Origin: Comamonadaceae bacterium
GTDB lineage: Bacteria > Pseudomonadota > Gammaproteobacteria > Burkholderiales > Burkholderiaceae_C
Direction of reading: 5' to 3'
DNA length: 62,752 nucleotides
Assembly (NCBI GenBank): GCA_947447985.1
Contig: CANFLX010000014.1
Span: 1 to 62,752 of the forward strand
Position 1 is the stretch's first letter; every line of letters begins with the position of its first letter. Under the pieces are notes generated by a model, which saw nothing but the letters and a program-made list of their open reading frames with translations, had not been told where the DNA came from and searched no databases. Of this stretch, positions 17,582-26,364 are shown piece after piece. Both the position numbers and the translations under genes were made by a program.

Positions 17582-19417
17582 ATGAGCACCACCCTGCACG
17601 ATGAAGACACGCACCATTTGGTGCGCGACCGTACTGCATTAACGGCACAGCAGAAGCTGGAGGCGATCGCCCTGACGCCTCCGATGGTGCAGGCTGCGGC
17701 GCTGATGTACATCATGCTCGCCAATGGTGAAGTGGCTGCAGTGCCCGGCGGGCCTGGTTCTCCATCGCGGCCCAAGATGTCCCCACTGCTCCAAACTGTG
17801 CGGGATTACGTCGACGGCATTCCCTTCGAGCGCTTCTTGCAAGACGGCCCCCCCATCCTGAGTGTCAAAGAGCGCCTGGGCGTATTGGTCAACACCTATG
17901 ACGCGATGCTGTTGGGCGGAGAACCCCATGAGGCCGAGCGTGCACGCTTTGACAAGCTGACGGTGGCTTTCGGGATCAAACCAGAGGCACTCGAGACCTT
18001 CCGCCAAGCCCTTTTTGTAAAAAATAACCGGGCGGCATTGGGCAAGTTTGACAGCAAGAATCTTGACGTTAACGCCCCTAGCCCCCACGTCGGGCTCGCG
18101 GCGGCATTGGTACACGCCATGATGTCTCCGGATGGCTCGATTCACCCAGAGGACGTCAGCCGGCTGGAAAACGTGATTGGTGAGTACGATGGGCTGGTTC
18201 AATTCGCTCTGAACGAAGCGGCGTCAGTCAAGCCGGAACGCTTGTTCGAGACCATGTCCAAGGTCATGACGTCGGACCAAAAGCTCTTTGTCCTGACCAA
18301 TGTCCTGGACACCATGCTCAAAGATGGCGAGGTCGAGGCGCCCGAGCGCAAGTCAATCTTTCAGAGCATGCGTTCGGTACTCGGATTTACCGAAAATGCG
18401 ATCAAACCCTTTGTTGCGGCAATCAAGGTTAAATGCGCCAAGTCGGCAGCGTCGCACGACAGGTTTGGCGGCTCCATCATGCGCGGCATACGTGCCAATT
18501 TTGAGAAAAAGCCGATCGGCTTCGCCAAACAACAGGCAGAAGAAGCGGCAGCGCTTGCCGCTGTCAATATGCAAAAGGTCAACCGGGTTGCAATTCCGGA
18601 CCAAGAGCCTGCCCAAGTGGGGGCCGATGGCGTCGTGGTCAGCGCGTCGGCTCAGGGGCCGATACTCGACGGAGCCTCGCAAGACAAGCGCCAGGGCCAC
18701 ACGAAACCAGGCCTCTCCCCCGCCCACGCCCGCACATCGGCTGCCAGCCGCGCCTCCAAGCGCAATGGCTCAGAGCCCAACATGCAGCAGATTGAGGCCC
18801 AGGCCAAACTGACGACTGCACGCCAACAGCTGGATAGCACGCGGGCTATGAATGCAGAAATTCTGGCGCTGCTGGACCAAGCGCAGACACCTGGGACAAA
18901 ACCGGGATCGCGCAAAGCATTGAAAAAACCCGCGAGCCGGCCCGCGAGAGCGCCCGCAGCCATCGCCTCGCTGGGATCGATGGGAGTCCAGGCCGCCAGC
19001 GGCTTTCGCTCTGCTGTAGCTGCTCTACAAGCCACCCAGCGCAGCGGCGATGCAGCGCGGCAGAATCAGAACGACCCACAGCGCACGGTCAGGCCCGCGG
19101 TGCCAGGAAAATCCAACGAAGCCCTGTTGGGCGCGGATTTTTCTGACAACGGCTTTTTGTCGCACTTCGCGCTGCCTGCCGCCTTGGTGCTTTGCCTGAT
19201 GATGATGCCCGGCACCGGGTCGGTGTGGGGTGGTTTGGCGGAACGTGTGTTGATGCAAGCACCCTGCTGGGTGGGCGCGTCCCTGTCAGAGCACCTGCAC
19301 ACGCCAGCAGCAGGCGCCAGCTGCAGGTATTCACCCCGCTTTCGAGCGGCGAATGAGCATGACACCAAACGCTCTGTTTGGGCCCGCCCCGCTGAGGAAA
19401 GTATCAGCGCCCTTTAA
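17582..19417 (+). CDS. Large protein with two TerB-like domains and C-terminal membrane segment
   Basis: A 611-residue protein of unnamed family. Residues ~35-150 and ~170-290 each look like an all-helical TerB-like unit: four similar acidic turns occur at LMYIMLANGEV (41-51), YDAMLLGGEPHEAER (106-120), HAMMSPDGSIHPEDV (178-192) and LDTMLKDGEVEAPER (242-256), the type of loop that binds metal in TerB. A long low-complexity, Ala/Ser/Lys-rich stretch (~300-515, partly coiled-coil) follows, then a hydrophobic segment at ~525-545 and a short tail. No signal peptide is seen. None of the usual ter genes are nearby. It follows the two-component pair by 118 bases behind repeated palindromes. Confidence 0.8.
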   Translation: MSTTLHDEDTHHLVRDRTALTAQQKLEAIALTPPMVQAAALMYIMLANGEVAAVPGGPGSPSRPKMSPLLQTVRDYVDGIPFERFLQDGPPILSVKERLGVLVNTYDAMLLGGEPHEAERARFDKLTVAFGIKPEALETFRQALFVKNNRAALGKFDSKNLDVNAPSPHVGLAAALVHAMMSPDGSIHPEDVSRLENVIGEYDGLVQFALNEAASVKPERLFETMSKVMTSDQKLFVLTNVLDTMLKDGEVEAPERKSIFQSMRSVLGFTENAIKPFVAAIKVKCAKSAASHDRFGGSIMRGIRANFEKKPIGFAKQQAEEAAALAAVNMQKVNRVAIPDQEPAQVGADGVVVSASAQGPILDGASQDKRQGHTKPGLSPAHARTSAASRASKRNGSEPNMQQIEAQAKLTTARQQLDSTRAMNAEILALLDQAQTPGTKPGSRKALKKPASRPARAPAAIASLGSMGVQAASGFRSAVAALQATQRSGDAARQNQNDPQRTVRPAVPGKSNEALLGADFSDNGFLSHFALPAALVLCLMMMPGTGSVWGGLAERVLMQAPCWVGASLSEHLHTPAAGASCRYSPRFRAANEHDTKRSVWARPAEESISAL

Positions 19418-19450
19418 GCCGCCGGGTGTCCAATGCCAGGCGTTGGATAT

Positions 19451-19729
19451 TCACTCCGAGCGAACAAAAGCTCCCGTTGCGCGCCGCACCAGTGGCAACA
19501 CCAGCAACAGCGTAGGGAAGGCTACGACCCACGACAGCCCCCAGGAGCCCAACCACAAGGGAAAAAACCCAGCCTCAAAGCCCGCGCCCCGCAAGGTGCT
19601 GATCAAGGACACCACACAGGTCATCAGGAAGGACAGAAAAAAGGGCATGACCACCGTGGCATAGCGGGCGGGCAGTTTGGAAAAGCCCAGCGGGCTGCGG
19701 GGAATGGGGTCCGATGTAGGGTCGCTCAT
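19451..19729 (-). CDS. DUF2798 small membrane protein
   Basis: A 92-residue protein with two predicted helices, at about residues 25-43 (TVVMPFFLSFLMTCVVSLIS) and 55-78, with the pattern FLMTxVVSxIST...W...SWxxAFP...PLVRR of the DUF2798 family. A polar N-terminal ~20 residues precede the first helix. Function is unknown for the family. It is convergent with the TerB-like gene (33-base gap) and divergent from valS, sharing the 120-base gap 19730-19849 as promoter region. Confidence 0.8.
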   Translation of the reverse strand: MSDPTSDPIPRSPLGFSKLPARYATVVMPFFLSFLMTCVVSLISTLRGAGFEAGFFPLWLGSWGLSWVVAFPTLLLVLPLVRRATGAFVRSE

Positions 19730-19849
19730 AGGCCCATGTTACTGGTATCTCCGCAGCAGCCTCTCTCACAAAACCGCACTCGTTAAAATCGCCTTTTTGC
19801 CCCAATCCCCCGGTCGCCTTCCGGCAGCCACCACGAGCCCCCACATTCC

Positions 19850-22800
19850 ATGAGCAACGCCCCCGCGCAGCCCGTAGACCAAGCCGGTCTGAACGCCCTC
19901 TCCAAATCCTTCGAACCCGCCGCTCTGGAAGCCCACTGGGGCCCCGAGTGGGAAAAGCGCGGCTACGGCACCGCCGGATTCCGCGGAACCGGCGCGCCCC
20001 AAGCAGGCCAGGCCGCGTTCTCTATTCAGCTGCCACCCCCCAATGTGACCGGCACGCTGCACATGGGCCACGCATTCAACCAGACCATCATGGACAGCCT
20101 GACGCGCTACCACCGCATGGCAGGCGCCAATACCGCCTGGATTCCAGGCACCGACCACGCGGGCATTGCGACCCAAATCGTGGTGGAGCGCCAGCTGCAA
20201 GCCCAGGGCATCAGCCGCCACGACATGGGCCCCACACCCGCCGAGGCGCGCAAGAATTTTGTGAGCAAGGTCTGGGAGTGGAAAGAGCAGTCGGGCAGCA
20301 CCATCACCAACCAGATGCGCCGCATGGGCGACAGCGTGGACTGGAGCCGCGAATACTTCACCATGGACCCCAAGCTGTCCAAAACCGTGACCGAGACCTT
20401 TGTGCGTCTGTACGAGCAAGGCCTGATTTACCGCGGCAAGCGCCTGGTCAACTGGGACCCGGTGCTGCAAAGCGCGGTGAGCGACCTCGAAGTAGAAAGC
20501 ACCGAGTCCGAAGGCAAGATGCATTACATCTTGTACCCCTTCTCTGACGGCCCACAGCTCATTGACGGTGTGATGAGCAAAGGCATGACGATTGCCACCA
20601 CCCGGCCCGAGACCATGATGGCCGACGGCGCCCTGGCCGTGCACCCCGAGGACGAGCGCTACCTGCCTCTATTGGGCAAGATGGTGGACCTGCCCTTGTG
20701 CAACCGCAAGATTCCCATCATCGCCGACGACTTTGTGGACCGTGCCTTTGGCTCGGGCTGCGTGAAGATCACCGGCGCCCACGACTTCAACGACTACGCC
20801 TGCGCCCAGCGCCACGGCCTGCCGCTGATCACCATCTTCACGCTGGACGCCAAGGTCAACCACAACGGCCCGGTGCACTACCAGGGCATGGATCGCTTTG
20901 AAGCACGCAAGGCCCTGCTGGCCGACCTGGAAAAAGAAGGCCTGCTGCTCGAGATCAAACCCCACAAGCTGATGCTGCCCATCTGCGCGCGCACCGGCCA
21001 GGTGGTGGAGCCCATGCTTACCGACCAGTGGTTTGTGGCCATGAATAAAGCCCCCACGCTCCCCGCTGCGCGTGGTTCGCTGCCCCCCGAGGGGGCCGTC
21101 CCCGGCTTGGGGCGGCCCAGCGCCGGGGAGTCTGACACGCGGTCTATCGCCCAAAAGGCTATTGACGCCGTGCAAAGCGGCGAAGTGACGTTTGTGCCCG
21201 AAAACTGGGTCAACACCTACAACCAGTGGATGAACAACATCCAGGACTGGTGCATCAGCCGCCAACTGTGGTGGGGCCACCAGATTCCCGCCTGGTACGA
21301 CGAAGACGGCCGCGTCTATGTGGCCCGCACCGAGGCCGAGGCGCAAGCCCAAGCCCCCGGCAAAACGCTGCGCCGCGACGAAGACGTGCTCGACACCTGG
21401 TACTCCAGCGCCCTGGTGCCCTTCAGCACCATGGGCTGGCCTGAAAAGACGCAGGACTACGACCTGTACCTCCCCAGCAGCGTGCTGGTGACCGGCTACG
21501 ACATCATCTTCTTCTGGGTCGCCCGGATGATCATGATGACCACGCACTTCACCGGCCGCGTGCCCTTCAAGCACGTCTACATCCACGGCCTGGTGCGCGA
21601 CGCGCAGGGCAAGAAGATGAGCAAGTCCGAAGGCAATGTGCTGGACCCCGTGGACTTGATCGACGGTATTGCGCTCGAGCCTCTGCTGGACAAACGCAGC
21701 CAGGGCCTGCGCAAGCCCGAGACCGCGCCCCAGGTGCGCAAAAACACGCATAAAGAGTTTCCGGACGGCATTCCCGCCTATGGCGCCGACGCGCTGCGCT
21801 TTACCTTTGCCGCGCTGGCCAGCCTGGGGCGCAGCATCAACTTTGACTCCAAGCGCTGCGAGGGCTACCGCAACTTCTGCAACAAGCTCTGGAACGCGAC
21901 CCGCTTTGTGCTGATGAACTGCGAAGGCTACGACTGTGGCCTGCGCGAACACACCAAGGCCGAGTGCGCCGCCCCCGGCACCGACGCCACGGGCGCTGCC
22001 ACCGCCGCAGGCCCCATGCACGGCTACCTGGAATTCAGCCAGGCCGACCGTTGGATTGCATCGCTGCTGCAGCGCGTGGAAGCAGAAGTGGCCAAAGGCT
22101 TTGCCGAATACCGCTTGGACAACGTGGCCAACACGGTGTACGACTTTGTCTGGAACGAATTCTGCGACTGGTACCTGGAAATCGCCAAGGTGCAAATCAA
22201 CACCGGCACCGAGGCGCAACAACGCGCCACCCGCCGCACCCTGATACGCACCTTGGAAACGCTGCTGCGCCTGGCGCACCCGCTGATCCCCTTCATCACC
22301 GAAGAACTCTGGCAAAAAGTGGCACCTGTGGCCGGACGCAGCGGCCCCTCGGTGGCGATCGCCGCCTACCCCGTGAGCCAGCCCGAGCGCATTGACCCCG
22401 TGGCCGAAGCCCATGTGGCGCGGCTCAAACTGCTGGTGGACGCCTGCCGCAATCTGCGCGGCGAGATGAAAGTGCCGCCCTCCACCCGCCTGCCCCTGTA
22501 CGTGCTGGCCGCCAATGACGCCGACAGTGCGTTTTGGACCAGCAGCGCCCCCGTGCTGCAAGCCCTGGCCAAACTGGTGGAAGTCAAGCTCTTTGCCGAC
22601 GAAGCATCGTGGCAAGCCGCCGCACAGGCCGCGCCGGTGGCCGTGGTCGGCGACGCACGCATGTGCCTGTTCATGGAAGTGGACGTTGCTGCCGAGAAGC
22701 TGCGCTTGGGCAAAGAAATTGCCCGCCTGGAAGGCGAGATTGCCAAGGCCACCGCCAAGCTGAGCAACGAAGCATTTGTGGCCAAAGCACCCCCCGAAGT

Positions 22801-22882
22801 GATTGCCCAGTCGCACCAGCGCGTGGCGGAGTTTGGCGACACCTTGTCCAAGGTGCGGGAGCAGTTGCAGCGTTTGGGCTGA
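19850..22882 (+). CDS. valS: Valine--tRNA ligase
   Basis: A 1010-residue class I aminoacyl-tRNA synthetase that charges tRNA-Val. The HIGH-type motif is LHMGH in [15 protein letters not shown] and the KMSKS loop is KKMSKSEGN; the editing domain ([12 protein letters not shown]) and the C-terminal coiled coil that ends valyl enzymes are present. It is about 60 residues longer than E. coli ValS: about 31 of these (residues ~401-431) come from a palindromic element inserted in frame between VAMNK and SIAQKAI, just before the conserved [14 protein letters not shown] segment. More extra residues lie around 700-725. No T-box or other leader is seen. Confidence 0.96.
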   Translation: MSNAPAQPVDQAGLNALSKSFEPAALEAHWGPEWEKRGYGTAGFRGTGAPQAGQAAFSIQLPPPNVTGTLHMGHAFNQTIMDSLTRYHRMAGANTAWIPGTDHAGIATQIVVERQLQAQGISRHDMGPTPAEARKNFVSKVWEWKEQSGSTITNQMRRMGDSVDWSREYFTMDPKLSKTVTETFVRLYEQGLIYRGKRLVNWDPVLQSAVSDLEVESTESEGKMHYILYPFSDGPQLIDGVMSKGMTIATTRPETMMADGALAVHPEDERYLPLLGKMVDLPLCNRKIPIIADDFVDRAFGSGCVKITGAHDFNDYACAQRHGLPLITIFTLDAKVNHNGPVHYQGMDRFEARKALLADLEKEGLLLEIKPHKLMLPICARTGQVVEPMLTDQWFVAMNKAPTLPAARGSLPPEGAVPGLGRPSAGESDTRSIAQKAIDAVQSGEVTFVPENWVNTYNQWMNNIQDWCISRQLWWGHQIPAWYDEDGRVYVARTEAEAQAQAPGKTLRRDEDVLDTWYSSALVPFSTMGWPEKTQDYDLYLPSSVLVTGYDIIFFWVARMIMMTTHFTGRVPFKHVYIHGLVRDAQGKKMSKSEGNVLDPVDLIDGIALEPLLDKRSQGLRKPETAPQVRKNTHKEFPDGIPAYGADALRFTFAALASLGRSINFDSKRCEGYRNFCNKLWNATRFVLMNCEGYDCGLREHTKAECAAPGTDATGAATAAGPMHGYLEFSQADRWIASLLQRVEAEVAKGFAEYRLDNVANTVYDFVWNEFCDWYLEIAKVQINTGTEAQQRATRRTLIRTLETLLRLAHPLIPFITEELWQKVAPVAGRSGPSVAIAAYPVSQPERIDPVAEAHVARLKLLVDACRNLRGEMKVPPSTRLPLYVLAANDADSAFWTSSAPVLQALAKLVEVKLFADEASWQAAAQAAPVAVVGDARMCLFMEVDVAAEKLRLGKEIARLEGEIAKATAKLSNEAFVAKAPPEVIAQSHQRVAEFGDTLSKVREQLQRLG
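21050..21133 (+). repeat. Palindromic GC-rich element inserted in frame in valS
   Basis: About 84 bases with two adjacent hairpins: GCCCCC-CGA-GGGGGC at 21082-21096 and CCG-CCCC/GGGG-CGG (one bulged T) at 21097-21115, flanked by CCCACGCTCCCCGCTGCG and GCGCCGGGG. I recall elements of this composition in intergenic gaps of Comamonadaceae genomes. Here it encodes residues ~401-428 of ValS (Pro/Gly-rich), with no frameshift. The exact borders are estimated from where synthetase similarity resumes. Confidence 0.7.
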
Positions 22883-22933
22883 GCGGCTTGATCGGGGCGG
22901 TTCGCCGCGTGCTGGTTCTGAGCGTTTTCGAGG

Positions 22934-23287
22934 TCAAGCAGCCTTCAAGTGCATGTCAATGTGCAATGACGCGTAGGGGCACAGCACGCCACTGCTTTGC
23001 GTGCGCTCCAACAAGCCCAGTTCTGCCAGGATCACTACGTCTTCATGCACGCGTTTGACATCACGCCCAACCAGCCGAGCCAGTTCACGCACGGACAATT
23101 CACCTTTGCCCTGGGCAGTGCGAACAAGTTCCCAGCGCTTTTCTGTGAGCTGGCCAAAGAAATGCCCCGGACTCTCAAAGTTCAGTACTTCCCCTTGGTA
23201 GGTGTCCGCTTTGGCTGTTTTTCCCATGGCACGCAATGCGCCCTTCCAGTCAGGCTGCAAAGTGATGGTCAGATAGCGCTCAGTCAT
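22934..23287 (-). CDS. TumA-like antitoxin / HVO_A0114-family HTH protein (solitary)
   Basis: A 117-residue protein matching the HVO_A0114 family of putative DNA-binding proteins: N-terminal LTITLQPDW, then NFESPGHFF, LTEKRWELV, the winged helix LSVRELARLVGRDVKRVHEDV and the C-terminal LCPYASLHIDM. Members usually act as the antitoxin (TumA) beside a DUF6516 toxin (TumE), neutralising it and repressing the pair. Here the gene upstream on this strand is the TusA-like protein and no toxin frame is present, so it is solitary or a remnant. ATG 23287 is chosen; seven upstream codons are also open. Confidence 0.8.
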   Translation of the reverse strand: MTERYLTITLQPDWKGALRAMGKTAKADTYQGEVLNFESPGHFFGQLTEKRWELVRTAQGKGELSVRELARLVGRDVKRVHEDVVILAELGLLERTQSSGVLCPYASLHIDMHLKAA

Positions 23288-23335
23288 GGTGTTCTCCAGG
23301 CACGCCAACAGGATGCAGGAAACCGGCTTGCTGCC

Positions 23336-23587
23336 TTATCTCCTGCGCATCACGTGCACAAACTCGGCGCCCGCCTCCAGTGCCAGAGTTTGCTGGTCGA
23401 GCAAGGTGTTGCCCGTTTGCTTGGCAAAGGCCTGAAAGTCGCGCAGTGAGCCTGCGTCGGTCGCCACCACCTTGAGCACCTGGCCGCTGGTCATGTCGGT
23501 CAGCGCGCGCTTGGCTTTGAGGATGGGCAAGGGGCAGTTCAGGCCGCGGGTGTCGATTTCTTTGTCTACGGTATAGGTGTCGGTCAT
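23336..23587 (-). CDS. TusA-family sulfurtransferase
   Basis: An 83-residue protein of the TusA/SirA fold. The signature Cys-Pro-x-Pro lies in GLNCPLPILKAKRAL, with Cys near residue 18 as the persulfide carrier, followed by the typical SGQVLKVVATD and DFQAFAKQTGN. Such proteins relay sulfur in tRNA thiolation, molybdenum cofactor or general sulfur trafficking. It stands 28 bases downstream of the Nudix gene on the same strand, with cysM before that, so a cysteine/sulfur theme is possible. True TusA for tRNA cannot be told from paralogues here. Confidence 0.87.
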   Translation of the reverse strand: MTDTYTVDKEIDTRGLNCPLPILKAKRALTDMTSGQVLKVVATDAGSLRDFQAFAKQTGNTLLDQQTLALEAGAEFVHVMRRR

Positions 23588-23615
23588 GTGGGTCCGTCGT
23601 TCAGGCCTTGGCGGC

Positions 23616-24167
23616 TCAGGTGGCTTGCGGCGCGGGGGCGTCGCGGCGCGGCCAGTCGATAAATTGGGGGGTGTGGCCGCGCGATCTCAGCCAATCCGCC
23701 AGCGCATAGCCCGTGCCCGCAGGCCAGCATTTCAGGTCTTGCGGGGCATACATGCGGTAGTCCACCAGCTCGGGTGACAAGCGCACCTCGCCATGGCAGA
23801 CCGCGTGGTAGGCGATGATGATTTGGTTCATGCGCTGAAAGTCATAAACGCCCACCAGCGAGAGTGCGTCGGTCACCAGGTTGGTTTCTTCAGCAATCTC
23901 GCGGGCAATGCCTTCTTGCGGCGTTTCACCCGCTTCCATAAAGCCGGTAATCAACGCGTACATCTTGCCCGGCCAGGCCGCGTTGCGCGCCAGCAGAATT
24001 TGCCCGTCCACTTCCACAATGCCTGCCAAAACCGGCGTGGGGTTGTTCCAGTGGGTGAAGTCGCAGGCGGTGCAGCGCAGGCGCACTTTGTCGCCGCCGT
24101 CCTCCTGCTGGCTGATGAGCGCCAAAGGCGTGGCGCAGTGCGGGCAAAACTTGAAGGCGTGGCTCAT
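23616..24167 (-). CDS. Nudix hydrolase with N-terminal zinc ribbon
   Basis: A 183-residue protein. Residues 8-36 hold a zinc ribbon with CPHC and CTAC pairs; then a Nudix domain with the complete box GFMEAGETPQEGIAREIAEE (Gly-x5-Glu-x7-Arg-Glu-x2-Glu-Glu). The arrangement resembles the NudC/NADH pyrophosphatase group, but the protein is shorter and lacks NudC's N-terminal domain and SQPWPFPxS motif, so substrates may be other nucleoside diphosphate derivatives. It begins 15 bases after cysM on the same strand and is probably cotranscribed with cysM and the TusA-like gene. Confidence 0.88.
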   Translation of the reverse strand: MSHAFKFCPHCATPLALISQQEDGGDKVRLRCTACDFTHWNNPTPVLAGIVEVDGQILLARNAAWPGKMYALITGFMEAGETPQEGIAREIAEETNLVTDALSLVGVYDFQRMNQIIIAYHAVCHGEVRLSPELVDYRMYAPQDLKCWPAGTGYALADWLRSRGHTPQFIDWPRRDAPAPQAT

Positions 24168-24182
24168 AGGTAAATTGGGTAT

Positions 24183-25085
24183 TCAGGCAGGAAAGACGCC
24201 GGTGGACAAATAGCGGTCGCCCCGGTCGCAGACGATAAAAACGATGGTGGCGTCTTGCACTTCGCTGGCAATTTGCTGCGCCACCACGCAAGCGCCTGCG
24301 GCCGAAATGCCGGCAAAGATGCCCTCCTCGCGCGCCATGCGGCGGCACATGTCTTCGGCGTCCGTCTGGCTCACGTAGCGCAACTCGTCCACATTGGCGG
24401 GGTCGTAAATCTTGGGCAAATAAGCCTCGGCCCACTTGCGAATGCCGGGGATGCGCGAGCCCTCAGACGGCTGCGCGCCGATGATGCGAATGGCGGGGTT
24501 CTTTTCTTTGAGGTAGCGCGCCACGCCGGTGATGGTGCCGGTGGTGCCCATGGCGCTCACAAAGTGGGTAATGCGGCCCTGGGTGTCGGCCCAAATCTCG
24601 GGGCCCGTGGTCTCAAAGTGGATGCGCGGGTTGTCACCATTGGCAAACTGGTCGAGCACCCTGCCCTTGCCTTCGGCCTGCATTTTTTCGGCCAGGTCGC
24701 GGGCGTATTCCATGCCGCCGCTTTTGGGCGTGAGGATGAGCTCGGCGCCAAAGGCCTTCATGGTCTGCGCCCGCTCAATCGACAGGTCCTCCGGCATGAT
24801 GAGCACCATGCGGTAGCCCTTGATGGCCGCAGCCATGGCCAACGCAATGCCGGTGTTGCCCGACGTGGCCTCAATCAGCGTGTCGCCGGGCGCAATGTCG
24901 CCGCGCTCCTGTGCGCGCCGGATCATGGACAGCGCCGGGCGGTCTTTCACCGAACCGGCGGGGTTGTTGCCTTCGAGCTTGCCTAAAACAATATTGCTGC
25001 GCGCCGCGTTGTCGGCCGCGCCAATGCGCTGCAGCGCAACGAGGGGGGTTTTGCCAATGGCGTCTTCAAGTGTGGGGTACTGCAT
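24183..25085 (-). CDS. cysM: Cysteine synthase B (O-acetylserine sulfhydrylase B)
   Basis: A 300-residue PLP enzyme that makes cysteine from O-acetylserine and sulfide or thiosulfate. The PLP lysine lies in GNNPAGSVKDRPAL (near residue 44), followed by the substrate loop TSGNTGIALAMAAA and the phosphate-binding GTTGTITGVAR. The NNPAGSVKDR form and IIGAQPSEGSRIPGIRKW point to CysM rather than CysK. In related genomes this gene often follows rfaD; here it lies ~20 kb away. Nudix and TusA-like genes follow closely. Confidence 0.94.
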   Translation of the reverse strand: MQYPTLEDAIGKTPLVALQRIGAADNAARSNIVLGKLEGNNPAGSVKDRPALSMIRRAQERGDIAPGDTLIEATSGNTGIALAMAAAIKGYRMVLIMPEDLSIERAQTMKAFGAELILTPKSGGMEYARDLAEKMQAEGKGRVLDQFANGDNPRIHFETTGPEIWADTQGRITHFVSAMGTTGTITGVARYLKEKNPAIRIIGAQPSEGSRIPGIRKWAEAYLPKIYDPANVDELRYVSQTDAEDMCRRMAREEGIFAGISAAGACVVAQQIASEVQDATIVFIVCDRGDRYLSTGVFPA

Positions 25086-25161
25086 GGGCTGAACTGTGCC
25101 ATAACTCGGATGGGCCCCTGTGGGGCGTGAGCGAGGCCGGGTTCCAGGGTTTGGGGGCTTG

Positions 25162-25626
25162 TCAGTGGCTGTGCTTGGGCTTGACGGTGACCTGCCCGAC
25201 CATGCCGGCCTCGTAATGACCCGGCTCGAAACAAGCCATGCCCCAGGTGCCCGCCGATTTGAAAGTCCAGTTTAAGACCGCGGCCTGGCCAGGCTCCACG
25301 GAGACGGCGTTGTCCATGTGATGGTGGTGGCCTTTGGGGGCGTCGCGCATGGACTTGGCGTGTTCAGCCAGCTCTTTTTTCTTGCCTATCACTAACTCAT
25401 GGCGCACTTTGCCGGAATTAGTTACAACCAAGCGCAATGATTCGCCCTCGGTGGCCTCCCACTGTTCAGGGTCAAACCGAAGCGTGTCGTCCATGTTGAT
25501 TGCCACCGTGCGCACCACAGTGCCAGCATTGGCCACATGCGCTGGTGCAAGGCCCATTGCGCTTGCAATCAAGCCGATGCCCGCATATTTACGGAGTGTG
25601 GAAAGGTGCTGGAGTTGAAAGTTCAT
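25162..25626 (-). CDS. Periplasmic cupredoxin-family copper protein
   Basis: A 154-residue secreted protein: a signal peptide ends near residue 34 (ending AHVANAG), followed by a cupredoxin beta-barrel. The copper ligands look like His in KVRHELVIG, Cys and His in MACFEPGHYEAGM, with a Met four residues on, as in type 1 copper sites. A His-rich loop (KGHHHHMDN) and the C-terminal HSH could bind additional copper. It may act in copper tolerance or electron transfer. A remnant metal P-type ATPase lies 1.8 kb away, suggesting this stretch once held a metal-handling set. Confidence 0.87.
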   Translation of the reverse strand: MNFQLQHLSTLRKYAGIGLIASAMGLAPAHVANAGTVVRTVAINMDDTLRFDPEQWEATEGESLRLVVTNSGKVRHELVIGKKKELAEHAKSMRDAPKGHHHHMDNAVSVEPGQAAVLNWTFKSAGTWGMACFEPGHYEAGMVGQVTVKPKHSH

Positions 25627-25731
25627 GGTGCCTGTTATGGAGTGGGGGAATCCAAATTCCCCATACCACGATGGTAGCTTGGGCGCAGGCGACCCGAAAT
25701 ACAGCGGGGCAATAGCCCCCGGAGGGCGGGC

Positions 25732-26028
25732 TTACTTCTTCATCTTCTCTTCCACCTCTTTGGCGCCCTTTGCATAGAGCCCCGCCTCATCGGGTGAAAG
25801 CGCCTGCAAGAGACGCAGGAGCTCACCGGCATGGACGCGCTCCTCGTCGGCTATCTCTGTGAGCACCTGGATGGCCAGCGCGTTGTCGGTCGATTCGGCC
25901 AACTGCATGTACATCTGGGTGGCCTCGTATTCGCTGGCGATAGAGAACCGAACCGCTCTGATGAGCTCTTCGGGGTTGATCTTTTTGTCTTGCGCAAGAC
26001 CGGAGAAAGGGGATCCAAACGTTGGCAT
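25732..26028 (-). CDS. Short ferritin-like (half-ferritin) protein
   Basis: A 98-residue protein, essentially two helices bearing one half of a ferritin iron site: SIASEYEATQMYMQLAES (Glu and Tyr ligands) and LTEIADEERVHAGELLRLL (Glu-Glu-x-x-His). Such half-size proteins, including encapsulated ferritins, dimerise to complete a four-helix di-iron site. No encapsulin shell gene is present in the window. Start ATG 26028 (MPTFGSPFSGL) is chosen because similarity begins there, although 16 more codons are open upstream. Rubrerythrin-like peroxide protection or iron oxidation are plausible. Confidence 0.78.
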   Translation of the reverse strand: MPTFGSPFSGLAQDKKINPEELIRAVRFSIASEYEATQMYMQLAESTDNALAIQVLTEIADEERVHAGELLRLLQALSPDEAGLYAKGAKEVEEKMKK

Positions 26029-26044
26029 GTGTTGGGCCCCGCGC

Positions 26045-26206
26045 TTACCTGCGGCCGCGATAGCCGAATAGCACATAAGAAATGACCACGGCCAGCAGTA
26101 TCAAGCCGATGGGCCCCAAGCCCCAACCGGTGCCCAGGCCCCAGTACATACCGCCACCACCGCCAAACAAGAGCAAGAGCACGATGACAACGAGAAGTAA
26201 GTCCAT
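26045..26206 (-). CDS. Tiny membrane protein, DUF3309-like
   Basis: A 53-residue protein starting at ATG 26206: a strongly hydrophobic N-terminal helix (LLVVIVLLLLFG), a Gly/Trp-rich middle (GGGGGMYWGLGTGWGLGPIG) and a second hydrophobic stretch ending in YRGRR. This matches the layout of DUF3309 proteins, tiny membrane peptides often found in stress-gene stretches. It lies 16 bases upstream of the ferritin-like gene on the same strand and may share its transcript. The upstream region 26207-26364 shows nothing else. Confidence 0.65.
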   Translation of the reverse strand: MDLLLVVIVLLLLFGGGGGMYWGLGTGWGLGPIGLILLAVVISYVLFGYRGRR

Positions 26207-26364
26207 GATGGGATTCCTAAAAATAGTGAAATTCCCGGGGGCTTGGGTCTTACCGGCGGGAGGTTGATGCGTAACGGCTGTCACGCAGGTGCACCGTAAT
26301 TCACTGCACGGCTTGCGTCCGTTCGCCAGCAGACCCCCGGACATGTTGCACCAGACCGACTGGT

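Noticed and set aside
17582-19417. Classic tellurite-resistance (ter) operon
   Set aside because: Only TerB-like domains are present; no TerZ, TerC, TerD or TerE proteins are encoded nearby.
25086-25161. GCCCC-TGT-GGGGC hairpin between cysM start and cupredoxin stop
   Set aside because: Only five pairs with no T run; too weak to call a terminator.
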